Source: Tritrichomonas musculus (Eukaryota; Parabasalia; Tritrichomonadida; Tritrichomonadidae). Taken from it: a stretch of DNA of 64,000 nucleotides. Positions 11,411-21,510 of this stretch are shown in pieces; within the stretch, counting starts at the first letter, position 1; each line of letters begins with the position of its first letter. Both the position numbers and the translations under genes were made by a program. The notes under the pieces are model-generated. The model searched no databases. It was given only the letters and a program-made list of their open reading frames with translations, and was not told the DNA's origin. The stretch spans positions 4,216,001-4,280,000 of the forward strand of contig JAPFFF010000008.1 in the NCBI GenBank assembly GCA_039105265.1, given 5' to 3'.

Positions 11411-11884
11411 ATGAACGATGAACTAATGGAGCCTATTGCACACGACAATCAGAAAAGCTTTTCTGTCCCTTTACCTATTGCAGATAAATATTCCAACAAT
11501 AATCCCAAAGAAAGTATTAAAAATAGCAATTTCAAGAAAAATCGAAAAGAAATTTATGGAAAAGGATTAGAAGCAAAAGCAATTAAAGAAGAACTTGGTG
11601 ATTTCAATGCAAATGATTCAGGTGCTTATAAATATATAATCTCTAAATTTGGAAGATCAATAAGATTTTCTGAATTATTGGGAATATTAAATACAATCCA
11701 ATTATATGCAAAAATTAGAAGTAATATTGCAATTCCATTAATTTCAAGAAATGAAAAACGAAGTTTCCCTCTTCTAATTAAATACATAGATCGTCATAGT
11801 GATTTAATCATACCATATCTTCAATATATTTCTTTATGCGATTCGTCTTTTCACAAAATTCCTGTTGATTCAAAATTTAGCTAA
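11411..11884 (+). CDS. Small conserved-looking protein of unknown function
   Basis: 157 residues. I chose the ATG at 11411; an upstream in-frame GTG (11387) is not a normal eukaryotic start. The first 45 residues are polar and probably disordered. The rest looks like a compact fold with alternating helices: 'GLEAKAIKEELGDF', 'YKYIISKFGRSIRFSELLGIL', 'NEKRSFPLLIKYIDRH' and 'LIIPYLQYISLC'. There is no signal peptide, membrane segment or known catalytic motif. The composition is well mixed, unlike chance ORFs in this DNA, so I regard it as a real gene. I do not recognise the family; a DNA- or protein-binding helical domain is possible, but that is a guess. Confidence 0.65.
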   Translation: MNDELMEPIAHDNQKSFSVPLPIADKYSNNNPKESIKNSNFKKNRKEIYGKGLEAKAIKEELGDFNANDSGAYKYIISKFGRSIRFSELLGILNTIQLYAKIRSNIAIPLISRNEKRSFPLLIKYIDRHSDLIIPYLQYISLCDSSFHKIPVDSKFS

Positions 11885-12206
11885 GTTATATTAGAAGTTT
11901 TTCAAATATTTTTTCATGCATTATCAATTCAACATCTTTTCTAATAATATCAACCTATCAATTTTGGAAATGAATAATACTTTGTTCAATACTTCATTTC
12001 ATTATTTTCTAAAAATTTTTTGATTTTCATAGTAGTTGGTTTAGAAAATAGTTTTAAGTAGTATTTCATAAAGAAAATGTTTTAAAATCTTTTTTTTTTG
12101 GCTTTTTATTTTATAAATTTTATAACGTATAATTTGGTTAACTTAATGTATTCTAAAATTACTTATTTAAAATAATATATGGTCATCTAATTGTTTTTCA
12201 AATTTG
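11885..12206. other. Short spacer
   Basis: A+T-rich, nothing recognised. It serves as 3' flank of the preceding gene and promoter region of the next. Confidence 0.5.
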
Positions 12207-13553
12207 ATGCTGAAATCTGAGTCATCCTCAGATAGATTTTTAATTGATATTCAAATCGAAGAATCATTGAGTCGAGAGACCTTAATGAGCATTGATAGTT
12301 CAAATAAGAAAGAAGATTGTATTACATTTCTTTTTATTGTTTTTCTACTCTTTATCACCACAGTTGTTGGTATTTATGGCCCTCCTGTTCAAATGAGCTT
12401 CAATGTTGTTTATACTTTTTTAAAAAATGAAAGAACCGTATCATTTCCTTTTGGTGGATTATCGAAATTTAATCATTTTATTCAACTTAAAATTTCACTT
12501 TTTAAAAAAAGATCACTCTCACAAACGTTTAAAGCAATTCCTTTAACAATCAAAGCTTTTATGTATGAGCAAAACAATTTAATAAATACAGATTTAATTA
12601 AAATTGATAATTTTCCAATTTATTATCGAAACTCAAATAATTGGACCAATCCAGAAATTGTTTTTACTGATAGATTGATTAAATATGATAAGTTGAAAAT
12701 TACGATTTCATTTGGACAAGAATTTAATGAAAATTTTTCAAAATGCTTAGCGATTTGGACACTAGGAAATCCAGAGCAGCCTCTTATACAAATGTGGTTT
12801 AGAGGTATTTATTCATTAGCATGCTTGATATCATTAATACTATTTTTAAGTCGTTTGATAAAAACACCATTCAAAATATGGCATCTGGAACAGAAATTAA
12901 CTGCATTTCTAGTTCTTTTAGCTTTTTTGGCAGACGATCCCTTATATTTTAATCAAAAACTTGAAGTTAAAAAAGTAGGAGTTATAATCGATATAATTTC
13001 AATATCTCTCTTTCGCACATATTTACAATTTTTTGTTCTTACTTTGTTTGATTCGTTGAGATATAAAAATCGCAAAATTGGAAGATGCTTCTTTGCTCCA
13101 AAAATTCTTTTCTTTTTTTTACTATTAATTACAGAAATTTTGCATAGCTTTATTGATGATTCACAGACAACCATTTTTATCGAAAAATTTACTCCTCAAA
13201 TTAAAATTTTAATTCATATTCTTCATCAAATCAATAATGCATTTTATATTTTCTGGATGATAGTAGCTATTGTTAGTGCTGGAGCTTTTATTGATATTAC
13301 TGAAAAATATAAGTTTTCAGTTTATTCTAACGTATCAATAATTTGCATATCTGTAATCATGTTTGTTGATTTTGTTTTAAAGCCAAGGAGAATTTTCCAG
13401 GACACTTCATTGTCGTTTGCTATCCATTTTACAGTCCAAAATTTGTTTGTTCTATTAATGGTTGTTTTCCATTGGCCTTATGAAACTTTAACTGATCAGC
13501 AATACCATGACACTGGCGAAGGAGTAAGCGAAAATGACTTTTTTGTGAAGTAG
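12207..13553 (+). CDS. TMEM181/Wntless-like (GOST family) seven-transmembrane protein
   Basis: 448 residues from the ATG at 12207 (the preceding in-frame TTG is not used). The layout is a short cytosolic head, one hydrophobic segment (about 37-59, signal-anchor-like), a lumenal domain of about 140 residues, then seven hydrophobic helices at roughly 200-222, 228-248, 257-285, 299-315, 332-362, 370-390 and 400-423. The stretch 'LEQKLTAFLVLLAFLADDP' resembles the 'EQKW...NDPFF' signature at the second helix of Wntless and TMEM181, and 'VQNLFVLLMVVFHWPYE' fits the last helix. GOST proteins act in the secretory pathway as trafficking chaperones or receptors for cargo. The role here is inferred from topology and this weak signature. 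The tail is acidic and lies in the cytosol. Confidence 0.65.
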   Translation: MLKSESSSDRFLIDIQIEESLSRETLMSIDSSNKKEDCITFLFIVFLLFITTVVGIYGPPVQMSFNVVYTFLKNERTVSFPFGGLSKFNHFIQLKISLFKKRSLSQTFKAIPLTIKAFMYEQNNLINTDLIKIDNFPIYYRNSNNWTNPEIVFTDRLIKYDKLKITISFGQEFNENFSKCLAIWTLGNPEQPLIQMWFRGIYSLACLISLILFLSRLIKTPFKIWHLEQKLTAFLVLLAFLADDPLYFNQKLEVKKVGVIIDIISISLFRTYLQFFVLTLFDSLRYKNRKIGRCFFAPKILFFFLLLITEILHSFIDDSQTTIFIEKFTPQIKILIHILHQINNAFYIFWMIVAIVSAGAFIDITEKYKFSVYSNVSIICISVIMFVDFVLKPRRIFQDTSLSFAIHFTVQNLFVLLMVVFHWPYETLTDQQYHDTGEGVSENDFFVK

Positions 13554-13750
13554 AACTGTATTTATAGTGTAATTAATATTAATATGTTTGTTTTTATAAA
13601 ATCTATCTAATAAAACTCTTTGTATATATACATATAAAAGCTAAATGAAAAATGTAGTAATTATGTGCCAATATTATAATTACAATTATTATTTTAAATA
13701 CTAAAACTGTTTATTGGTTTAAAGGCTACATAAAATCAAATATATTTTTT

Positions 13751-14206
13751 TTAAGAAGAAAGCATGAGGTGAACAAACTCTTTGTAATCAATAATACCAT
13801 CTTTGTTTGTATCTGCTTGAGCAATCATTTCATCAACTTCTTCTTGAGTAAGGGGCTCACCAAGATTTTTCATTATATGCGTTAATTCTGCAGCTGTAAT
13901 TTTTCCATCACCATCTTTATCAAAAACTCTAAAAGCATCAATGATTTCTTCTTCAGTATCACCTTCACGCATTTGACGGCTCATCATATAAAGAAATTCA
14001 TCAAATTCTATAGTTCCATTACCATCAAGATCTACTTCATTAACCATATCTTGAAGTTCTGCTTCTGAAGGATTTTGTCCCAATGATCTCATAACTGTAC
14101 CAAGTTCTTTGGCTGTAATTCTTCCATCACCATCTTTATCGAAAATATTGAAAGCCTCACGAAATTCTGCAATTTGTTCTGGGGTTAAATTTAGATCTTC
14201 AGCCAT
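13751..14206 (-). CDS. CAM: Calmodulin
   Basis: 151 residues, the usual calmodulin length plus two. Four canonical EF-hand loops occupy residues 23-34 ([12 protein letters not shown]), 59-70 ([12 protein letters not shown]), 96-107 ([12 protein letters not shown]) and 132-143 ([12 protein letters not shown]); all keep Asp at position 1 and Glu at position 12, so four Ca2+ sites are expected. The start '[19 protein letters not shown]' aligns with the standard N-terminus, and the Met-rich hydrophobic patches ('VMRSL', 'MMSRQM', 'MIAQA') that bind targets are kept. It is the cytosolic Ca2+ sensor that activates kinases, phosphatases and cytoskeletal proteins. It is transcribed away from the GSK3-type kinase across a 333-bp gap and converges with the TMEM181-like gene. 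Confidence 0.97.
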   Translation of the reverse strand: MAEDLNLTPEQIAEFREAFNIFDKDGDGRITAKELGTVMRSLGQNPSEAELQDMVNEVDLDGNGTIEFDEFLYMMSRQMREGDTEEEIIDAFRVFDKDGDGKITAAELTHIMKNLGEPLTQEEVDEMIAQADTNKDGIIDYKEFVHLMLSS

Positions 14207-14539
14207 TTTTTCAAATATTTTAAAAACGTATAATTTATCTAATAATTCTATATTTTTTTATTTTTGCGGAATGTTATTTTAACAAATATAATTTTATTTA
14301 TAAATTATTATTGTGATATTTTTTTATTCTTATTTAAAAAATATAAATTTGAAATATTTGAAATTGATCAATATATCGCCTCAAATAAAGAAGTTATATC
14401 ATTTATCTTCTTAACTTTTAGAAAGATAATCTGGTCTTATACCACCGATCAATTGGCATTTCAATTTTTTAATTCAAATAAAAACGTTATTTATCATATC
14501 AAAAAATTGACTACTAATATTTGTACGTTTTGAATTCAA
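14207..14539. promoter_or_regulatory. Divergent promoter region, calmodulin (-) and GSK3-like kinase (+)
   Basis: The two start codons face away from each other with 333 bp between them, so both promoters must lie here. The sequence is A+T-rich; short 'ttcaaa' motifs lie close to both starts, but I cannot prove an initiator. The small plus-strand ORF inside has no recognisable content. Confidence 0.6.
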
Positions 14540-15643
14540 ATGAGTGCCGCAAGAAGAGTATGCAACCACTCTGGATTTCGTTATACTATAGAAAAAGTCA
14601 TAGGTGAAGGTGCATTTGGCACTGTTTATTTAATTTTTAGTCTTGAAACAGGAGAACGCGTTGCATTAAAAAAAATATGTGAAGATACTCGTTATAAATC
14701 ACGTGAACTTGAAGCACTTCAAGCGATTCATCATCCAAATTGTCTTACTCTACTTCATCATTTTATTAGTGAATCACAATCAACTAAAATGCTCTATTTA
14801 AATCTTGTAACTGAGTATGTTCCTGACACTCTTTCATGCGTTGAAAGGCAATACTTGTCAATTGGTCAAACAATACCTACACTTTTAGTCAAGCTTATTT
14901 CATACCAACTCCTTCGTTCATTAGCGTACCTTCATTCGAAAAAGATAGTTCATCGTGATATTAAGCCAGCAAATATTTTGTTACATCCATCGACATGCAT
15001 ACTGAAGCTTTGTGATTTCGGATCTGCGAAATTTTTTAAAGCCAACGAGCCATCAATATCATATATTACTTCTCGTCCATATCGAGCCCCAGAACTCATT
15101 TTAGGAGCTACCAGATACGATGGGTCAATAGATATCTGGTCAGCTGGTTGTGTAATTGCTGAAATGCTTCTCGGACAACCTTTATTTAATGGTGATAATA
15201 ATGCTGAACAGTTACTTTCAATTATTCAAGTACTTGGCTCGCCTACACATGAACAACTTGTTTCAATGAATCCTCAATGCGGCCAATTTGAACTTCCCGT
15301 TTTACAGCCACTTCCTTGGAAAAATGCTTTTCGTGCATCTACCGATCAACTTGGAGTTGATCTTGTGTCTCGTTTATGCGTTTTTCAACCATCTCAGCGA
15401 TTACAAGGATATGAAGCTCTTTTACACCCATTTTTTGATGAGCTTAGAGCTCCTGATGCATCATTGCCAAATGGCAAAGAAATGCCTCCACTTTTTGAAT
15501 TCACACATGAAGAAATTGGATTTATTGGACCTAATTTACTGAAGCAACTTGTTCCAACTCATCTTCAGATGGATGCTTGGTTTATCGAAAGGATGCTTAA
15601 CAATGGAAAACCAGATAATGATGAAGAGGATGAAGGTGAGTGA
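14540..15643 (+). CDS. Glycogen synthase kinase 3 (shaggy-type) serine/threonine kinase
   Basis: 367 residues, essentially a bare CMGC-group kinase. Motifs: glycine loop 'VIGEGAFGTVY' (20-30), ATP-binding Lys44 in 'VALKK', helix-C Glu56 in 'YKSRELEAL', GSK3-type hinge 'LNLVTEYVPDTL', catalytic 'HRDIKPAN' (Asp140), 'LCDFGSAK' (Asp159), and the activation segment 'SYITSRPYRAPE', where Tyr175 matches the autophosphorylated tyrosine of GSK3. The usual 'SRYYRAPE' has become 'SRPYRAPE'. The segment 'LDIWSAGCVIAEML'-like region and 'LGQPLFNGDN' also follow GSK3. Members phosphorylate primed substrates in metabolism, cytoskeleton and cell-fate signalling. The C-terminus is short and acidic. All catalytic residues are present, so it should be active. 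Confidence 0.93.
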   Translation: MSAARRVCNHSGFRYTIEKVIGEGAFGTVYLIFSLETGERVALKKICEDTRYKSRELEALQAIHHPNCLTLLHHFISESQSTKMLYLNLVTEYVPDTLSCVERQYLSIGQTIPTLLVKLISYQLLRSLAYLHSKKIVHRDIKPANILLHPSTCILKLCDFGSAKFFKANEPSISYITSRPYRAPELILGATRYDGSIDIWSAGCVIAEMLLGQPLFNGDNNAEQLLSIIQVLGSPTHEQLVSMNPQCGQFELPVLQPLPWKNAFRASTDQLGVDLVSRLCVFQPSQRLQGYEALLHPFFDELRAPDASLPNGKEMPPLFEFTHEEIGFIGPNLLKQLVPTHLQMDAWFIERMLNNGKPDNDEEDEGE

Positions 15644-15856
15644 ATACATTTATAATTATCTTGTTTTTTAATATTTATAGTATTTAACAGAAAATAATTT
15701 GTTTTGTGTGTAATGTTAATCAATATATTTTATACATTAACTTTTTCATAAATCTTATAGAAATTTGATTTGATATAAAAATATAGAAAAATCATGATCA
15801 AAATTCATGTTTATAACTAATAAATAAAAGATATATATTATACATCTATAAGGTCA

Positions 15857-17110
15857 TTATATTTTTGAATTTCTTAATTTTCGATGTTCTTCTTGCTTTG
15901 TTGTTCTGATGATATCCTTATGATCTTTATTAAAAGTATCAATTCTACTGAGATAGGCTGGTAACTTTCCTGGGCGTCTTAACTTTTGCTTCTCTGTATC
16001 ATCTGGTAATATTTTATCATCGGCAAAAATTAGTTCATCTTCATCGTATTCATATTCATCAATAGATTTATCTTTTTCTTGCAATTTCTTTTCATTTTTC
16101 TTTTTAATTGCGCGCTTGGCGAGTTTTTTACTATAATTTGATATTTTAAATTGTTGGTTCTTCATATCTTCGACATCGGTGTCTTTTTCTTTCTCACTCC
16201 ACATCTTCCTCTTTCGGACTTCCTTAATTATGTTCTTTTCGCTTGTTATATCTGATACAATTTTACCATTTCCATAATATGGATTTGAATAAGTAAACGT
16301 ACAATTCTGAAATTCATCAGAATCATCTTCAGAAATTCGCGACTTTTTCAATGATCTTTCAAAAAGTCCATATTTTGGATTTTTAAGTCTTGTAGGGCTT
16401 GATGGCATAGTTTTCGAATGAACAATTTCCCCATCTCGGTTATGCCAATTTTGTGTGGAAGTTATTGGCGATCGCGCATTTTGTTGTCTTCGATAATCGA
16501 TATTGGACTGTGAGTAAGATTTTTCAACCTTTGATGATTTTTGAATATTTCTTGCATTCCAATTCTTACCATTTTTGTTTTCTGCAAAAGTGATTCTTTG
16601 TCGTATTTTAGTTGATGAAGCAGGACAAAGTTTTTTTCGTTTTTCATATTTATCTTTAATTGCATTATTATTTTCAATATCTTCGTTAGTTTTATCATTA
16701 TTGTTTTCTTCGTTATTAACATTTTTCTTGTCATTGTTATTAATCACAATTTCATCATTATTTGTGTTGTCAATATTCAAGTTTCTCTCTTCATTTTTTG
16801 ATTTTTCTTCTTGTCTTATTTGTTGATTATCTTCAGTATCGTCTTTACTTTTCTTATTTTCATCAGCTCTTATAATATATCCAACACTTTGATTATCATC
16901 ATGAATATCTGTTAGTATACTTTTATTCTGATTGTTACAAGTTGAATCGTTATTAATGTCACTATGAAGCAAAATATCCTTTTGAGGTAAAATATCTCTC
17001 TGATTATTTGGATTTTCATCGTTGAAATTTTCTTCATTTTGCTGTCCTATATTTAGCTGCTTATAAATAACCGCTTTTTCATTCTCTTGACATTGATCAT
17101 TTTCACTCAT
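15857..17110 (-). CDS. Asn/Lys/Glu-rich low-complexity protein, unknown function
   Basis: 417 residues from an ATG at 17110. The N-terminal half (1-160) is highly polar and Asn/Asp-rich, with runs such as 'NNNDKKNVNNEENNNDKTNED', and is probably disordered. The C-terminal half is basic and mixed: 'TKIRQRITFAENKNG', 'SKTMPSSPTRLKNPKYGLF', 'CTFTYSNPYYGNGKI', a Lys-rich helix 'KKLAKRAIKKKNEKKL' and a final 'RRPGKLPAYLSRIDTF'. No domain or membrane segment is recognisable. The conserved-looking patches in the second half make it more than a chance ORF. It converges with the GSK3-like gene across 213 bp. A nucleic-acid or microtubule-binding role would fit the basic half, but this is only an inference from charge. 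Confidence 0.65.
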   Translation of the reverse strand: MSENDQCQENEKAVIYKQLNIGQQNEENFNDENPNNQRDILPQKDILLHSDINNDSTCNNQNKSILTDIHDDNQSVGYIIRADENKKSKDDTEDNQQIRQEEKSKNEERNLNIDNTNNDEIVINNNDKKNVNNEENNNDKTNEDIENNNAIKDKYEKRKKLCPASSTKIRQRITFAENKNGKNWNARNIQKSSKVEKSYSQSNIDYRRQQNARSPITSTQNWHNRDGEIVHSKTMPSSPTRLKNPKYGLFERSLKKSRISEDDSDEFQNCTFTYSNPYYGNGKIVSDITSEKNIIKEVRKRKMWSEKEKDTDVEDMKNQQFKISNYSKKLAKRAIKKKNEKKLQEKDKSIDEYEYDEDELIFADDKILPDDTEKQKLRRPGKLPAYLSRIDTFNKDHKDIIRTTKQEEHRKLRNSKI

Positions 17111-17687
17111 TTTTTAAGAATTAATAATTCAATACGTATTTGTTCATAAGTCAGTAATTTCAATTATTATAGATTTTTGATGCAATATTTAAAGAAAATG
17201 CATAAAACAAAATAAATTTTCCTAGTTTTAAAAATCGATTATTTTTATTTTTTGAATTGTAATTCAAAGTTGTAAAAGAAAAATTTATTTTTATACAAAA
17301 AGTGAGCGACGATTAATTAATATAAAAAAACATTATTTTTAGATTTATTTTACTTACAAAGATATATAATCCAAAAAATTATTGATAATCAATATAAATG
17401 AATCATATATATTGAAGTATTTATTTTTAATCTATCAGTTGTGTATATGCGAATATATACTTTAAAACATATTATTTTAATACAAAAGAATTGTTTTTGA
17501 AGAATCCTTTTCTTTTTATTGAAGTTAAATTGCAATTTTGAATTTCTTATTTTATAAACCAAATAATCATGATGTCTTTTTAAAATATCTGAGCAATAAT
17601 AATAACAATAATAATAAAGTATTTACATTTTTTCTTTTGCATGTACAATATTTTTATTAATTACCAAAGACAATTCCTTTTATAGGC
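17111..17687. other. Gene-free upstream region
   Basis: A+T-rich sequence containing the promoter side of the minus-strand gene ending at 17110. No gene or RNA recognised. Confidence 0.5.
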
Positions 17688-17761
17688 GATTTCGAAATCT
17701 CCATAAAATAATACTGTCTCTTCGGGATTATTAGGAAAATATCCACTTTAATAGCGGAAAA

Positions 17762-18816
17762 CAGGGTTGTCGATCGATGATGATAAATATCGATTATCGG
17801 CTCATTATCGATAGTCCGATAATATCGATAAAAATTTGTTCGATAACCAATAATTATCGATAAATACGTTAAGCCAAACCGCCGATATTTGGTCACTATC
17901 GGACGGTTACGGTTCGATATTCTCCGATATTTTATAATAAAATTTCCATACTTTTTTTTTACATTTTTGATTAAAATTTGGAATTTTATATTTTTAATTG
18001 TACTTCAATAGTGCATGCTGAAATAAGCGAAATAAGGTCAGGGTGCATTATATGTCCAATATAATAATGAGAAGCTAAAAAATCAGGTTTTTGATTAATA
18101 CATAAAAAGATTATTTTCAAAATTTTTAAAAAAGAACCAATTGGCCAACAAAAAAAGATTATGATTAAGAACAAAGTTATAAGACGAAAATTTCCTCATA
18201 TCTTCTCAGTATTAAAATATTTCCATATTTGCAAATTAACGAATCTTAATATGTAATGAAATATTAATGCAATGCTACTAAAATAATTTGGTTTTTTTTT
18301 TATTAAAAGAATATCAAGTCTAAAAATATTTAGAGAAATGGAGAGAATTTTATTAATTTACAAAAAGTTATCGTTTTCACTTTTTGATAAATTTAATTTT
18401 TTTGCCAAAATAAAATTATCTTTATTGATTTTAAATTTTATACTTAAATATTATTAGAATTATAATATATTACTTATCTTTTATTATAATAAAAGTTAAT
18501 TTCCTATGAAATATAAAAAATCTTTTTTAATAATTTGATCATTTGTACATACAAGCTTTTTTATATGTCATTACTTGAAAAAATAACTTTTATATAATTA
18601 TATAACAATTAAATAGCCATAATTTCTAGTAAATATCTTTTCTTTACCTTAAAAAAGTTAAAAATATCGGTCATTATTGGCCATGATAAAAACCGTTTTT
18701 ATCGATAATGATATTTATTATCGGATAGTATCGGTTATTCTACTCTACTCCCGATAATATCGATAATATTGGCAACGTATTTAACCGTTATCGGACACTA
18801 TCGATAAACATCCCTG
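17762..18816. mobile_element. hAT-like non-autonomous transposon with perfect 8-bp target duplication
   Basis: The ends are CAGGG...CCCTG: the left begins 'cagggttgtcgatcgatgat' and the right, reverse-complemented, begins 'cagggatgtttatcgatagt'. Both sides are flanked by the identical octamer 'gcggaaaa' (17754-17761, 18817-18824). A CAGGG start and an 8-bp duplication are hallmarks of the hAT superfamily. About 150 bp at each end is packed with 'atcgat/tatcgata/ccgataat' motifs, probable transposase-binding repeats. The interior is A+T-rich with no transposase, so mobility would depend on an enzyme supplied elsewhere. It sits inside the left arm of an older element. Confidence 0.82.
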
Positions 18817-18886
18817 GCGGAAAAGTTCTATATTATAACGGAAAAAAACAAATTGATTGGAAAGTGTAACCTTTAATTTATATAGG

Positions 18887-19140
18887 CATTTAAGGTACAA
18901 ATCCAGTACGTTATTTTTTGAATAGGAGAACGTTTATTATTTGAATAGTCGCATGCCTCTGAAAAAGTTTAAATTGACTAGGTTTGTTTTTGACACTTAT
19001 TTTACAATTTAAATAAACATTATGACATGTTATATGAAATGAATGGAAATAATCGTTTTTTATTTAACATGTCATCTTATTCTTTGAGAATGTCAAAAAA
19101 AATTGCGGTTACTAAACGTACTGGATTTGTACCTTAAATG
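18887..19140. mobile_element. Small palindromic element (254 bp) with perfect 26-bp inverted ends
   Basis: Positions 18887-18912 and 19115-19140 are exact reverse complements, starting 'catttaaggtacaaatccag'. A second inverted pair, 'tgacatgtta/taacatgtca', lies inside (about 19022-19074). No clear target duplication is visible. It lies within the composite element, so it is a third layer of insertion or an internal fold of that element. Confidence 0.65.
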
Positions 19141-19744
19141 AGTTAAAAATAAAAAGATTTTAAATTTTCATAGATATGAATTATATACCGAAAAAAGAAA
19201 GATAAACATACAAAAACTTTTTTTCAAAAGTATCATTAAATAATTTTTCTTATGAAAATTGAATTTAATGGAACATATTCAAAATTTATACTTAATATAA
19301 ACTACTAGCACCTGAAAATTACTAAAAATATTCAATTTATCATTTTTGATAATAAAATTTTTAAGTTGATGCAAAAATCTATATCAAATATAATTAGAAA
19401 ATATTCATAAGGCAAAGTATATTTGATATATTGGAAAATTCATCAGAATGATAAATATAAATCATGATTTTTGAAGTGAGTTTTATAAAAAAAAAATTTC
19501 ACAAAAAAATGGTTACACTTTCCATTATCAAATTGGATTTTTCGGTAATCATAATGAATTTTTCTGTTATCATATAGAACTCTTCCCTTATAAAAGTGGA
19601 TATTTCGCTTATGATCCCGAAAAGACTGTATTTTAATATTTTCGAAATTTTCAATTCATTATTTGTAATGGATCAATTTCTTCGAAAAAGAGACCTAAAT
19701 CAAACAGAAATTTTAGGTGATTTAATGATATATCATTACGGAAA

Positions 19745-19905
19745 TGACTCGAGTCATTTGAGACATCTAGTTACCTATTTTATAATTGCAGAGTTTTCAA
19801 ATGGTTGATAACTCTGTCACATTTGATAACTAGAGTCTTCAAAACTTTCTTTTGAAGTTACTGAGTTTTAAAATGATTGATAACTAGATGTCGCAAATGC
19901 GACTT
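19745..19905. repeat. Short imperfect inverted repeat (about 160 bp)
   Basis: The segment 19753-19773 ('gtcatttgagacatctagtt...') matches the reverse complement of 19881-19901 at about 18 of 21 positions, with 12 perfect bases (19762-19773 against 19881-19892). The centre repeats 'gataact' and 'gagtttt' motifs. This looks like a MITE remnant or a strong hairpin; no gene is involved. Confidence 0.5.
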
Positions 19906-21103
19906 ACTTCAATTCCATACTTTTAAAGAAGCCTTGTTGTTCAAATTCATTTATTTGAGAAGCTTTGTTGCTTTCTGAAAAAAGAAACTAAAAAACACAT
20001 TATTTTGAACATAAAGTTACATGTCAATAGTAATAAGAAGAATAGAAAATAAATTGATCAATTAATTTATGGAATCAAATATCCAAAAAAACAAAATAAA
20101 CTATCCAATATTTTGAATATAATAAAGCATTCAATTTTTTCACACATAGAAAACTTTTGATTTTCGCAAATTTGTGAAAAATATTTGCCAAATAACATGC
20201 TTACAATAATATTTACTATTTTTTAATTAATTCAAAAATATTGAATTTTTCCCAAATTGGGCCGGTTTTATATTACGACCAAATTTCGCCACAAATTTTA
20301 TCATTCTACCAAAAAGAAAGCACAAACAATGTCTATCTCAAATATGTTCCTCCTCTGGATATCAAGATGAAACATCTCAAGAAACTCAAGCTCTTGAAGA
20401 GACAATAGTCAATAATTTTGTAGAAAATATCAAGAATGATAACTTATTAAAATTTAGTATTTATGCTATTTATCGTATTTTAAGCAAATATGCCAGCATT
20501 CATGGAAAACAAGAAAGCCAAGATGAAATTATTAATTTATTTTTCAAATGTCTAGATAAATTCGGCCGAGATTCCTCACCATTACTAGAATTTATTGATT
20601 TTAATGATGATAAAGCAGATTTGATGAATGTATTAACCACAAAATATTCAAATGTAATTGATTTTACATTTCTCAACATGTCAACAATTCCATTTTTACA
20701 TCAATATCAAGCAAAGTACAATGAAGTTCAAAAAGACATTGCACCGTTGAAGGAACAATTCATAAGCAAAAATGAAGCAATGCAAAAAGAAATCGATGAA
20801 TTAAGAAAAAAACAAATTGATGATTTAATGAAATTGAATAACCAATTAAAGAGAGAAATTAGTAATTTTAAAAGCTCACAAAATGAATGTTTTGGAATAG
20901 GTGATGTTATTTTGTCCTCGAGAAATTTAAGTGAAAATGAATGCTGGCTAGAATGTAATGGAAAAAGTATTTCTAAAACTGAATATCCTGACTTATTTGA
21001 TGTTTTACGAACAGATCAAGATTATGAATGGAATAAGCATAAAATTGATGTACCATTAAAATGGAATCCTTTTTGTATTTTTTATGATAATGATTATTTA
21101 ATA

Positions 21104-21204
21104 TAAAGTGCGTCCACAATTAAGAAAGTATTTTTTGAATAAGCTCATAGAAATATTGAATGAGTTTTCACAATTTTAACTTTCCTAATAGTGGACACAC
21201 TTTA
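21104..21204. mobile_element. Tc1/mariner-like MITE (101 bp)
   Basis: The ends start 'taaagtgcgtccac' and, reverse-complemented, 'taaagtgtgtccac'; about 22 of the first 26 positions match. Dinucleotide TA flanks both ends, as for Tc1/mariner insertions. It lies inside the broken gene at 20329-22950 and supplies the stop codon that ends the upstream piece. Its removal with one TA does not restore the frame exactly, so the gene carries another small change. Confidence 0.6.
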
Positions 21205-21510
21205 TAAAGAAAATATTTTACGGATTTATTCAAAAAATAATTCAAATGATTCATGGGAAAAAGTAATTAAAGAAATTCCTAATGGCAGTATTTTTTCAAA
21301 GTTCTATGATGTCCAAATGATTTTTGCGAATAATGAATATGTTTTTCCAATTTTTATAAAAGAAGGAAATGATATTTATTTATATTTTATTCATGCACAA
21401 AGTCCAACAGCTGACTGGAAAATTACGAAAATATGTTCAATTAAAGCTTCAGATGATAAATCAGTTTCATTTTGCATCACCTATTTCTATTATTTAAACA
21501 ATACAGCTGT

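Larger units (their letters stand above)
17688..19647. mobile_element. Composite inverted-repeat element hosting nested insertions
   Basis: The right arm (about 19511-19647), reverse-complemented, matches the left side: 17688-17761 plus 18825-18871. Shared landmarks are 'ttcgaaa', 'cgggat', 'aatatccactt', 'agttctatat' and 'ggaaagtgtaacc'. Identity by eye is roughly 70 percent, so the element is old. The left arm is split by the hAT-like element at 17762-18816, and the right arm shows the unsplit arrangement. The ORF fragments in both arms ('VDIFLIIPKR', 'MDISLMIPKR') are the same repeat read in opposite directions, not genes. Exact outer ends and target duplication are uncertain. Confidence 0.55.

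Noticed and set aside
14264-14533. 89-codon ORF in the calmodulin/GSK3 intergenic region
   Set aside because: The frame is Ile/Phe/Asn-rich noise expected from A+T-rich DNA and overlaps the divergent promoter region.
17657-17896. 79-codon minus-strand ORF and its counterpart at 19596
   Set aside because: They overlap the arms of the inverted-repeat element and the end of the hAT-like element, and resemble each other only because the arms are repeats.
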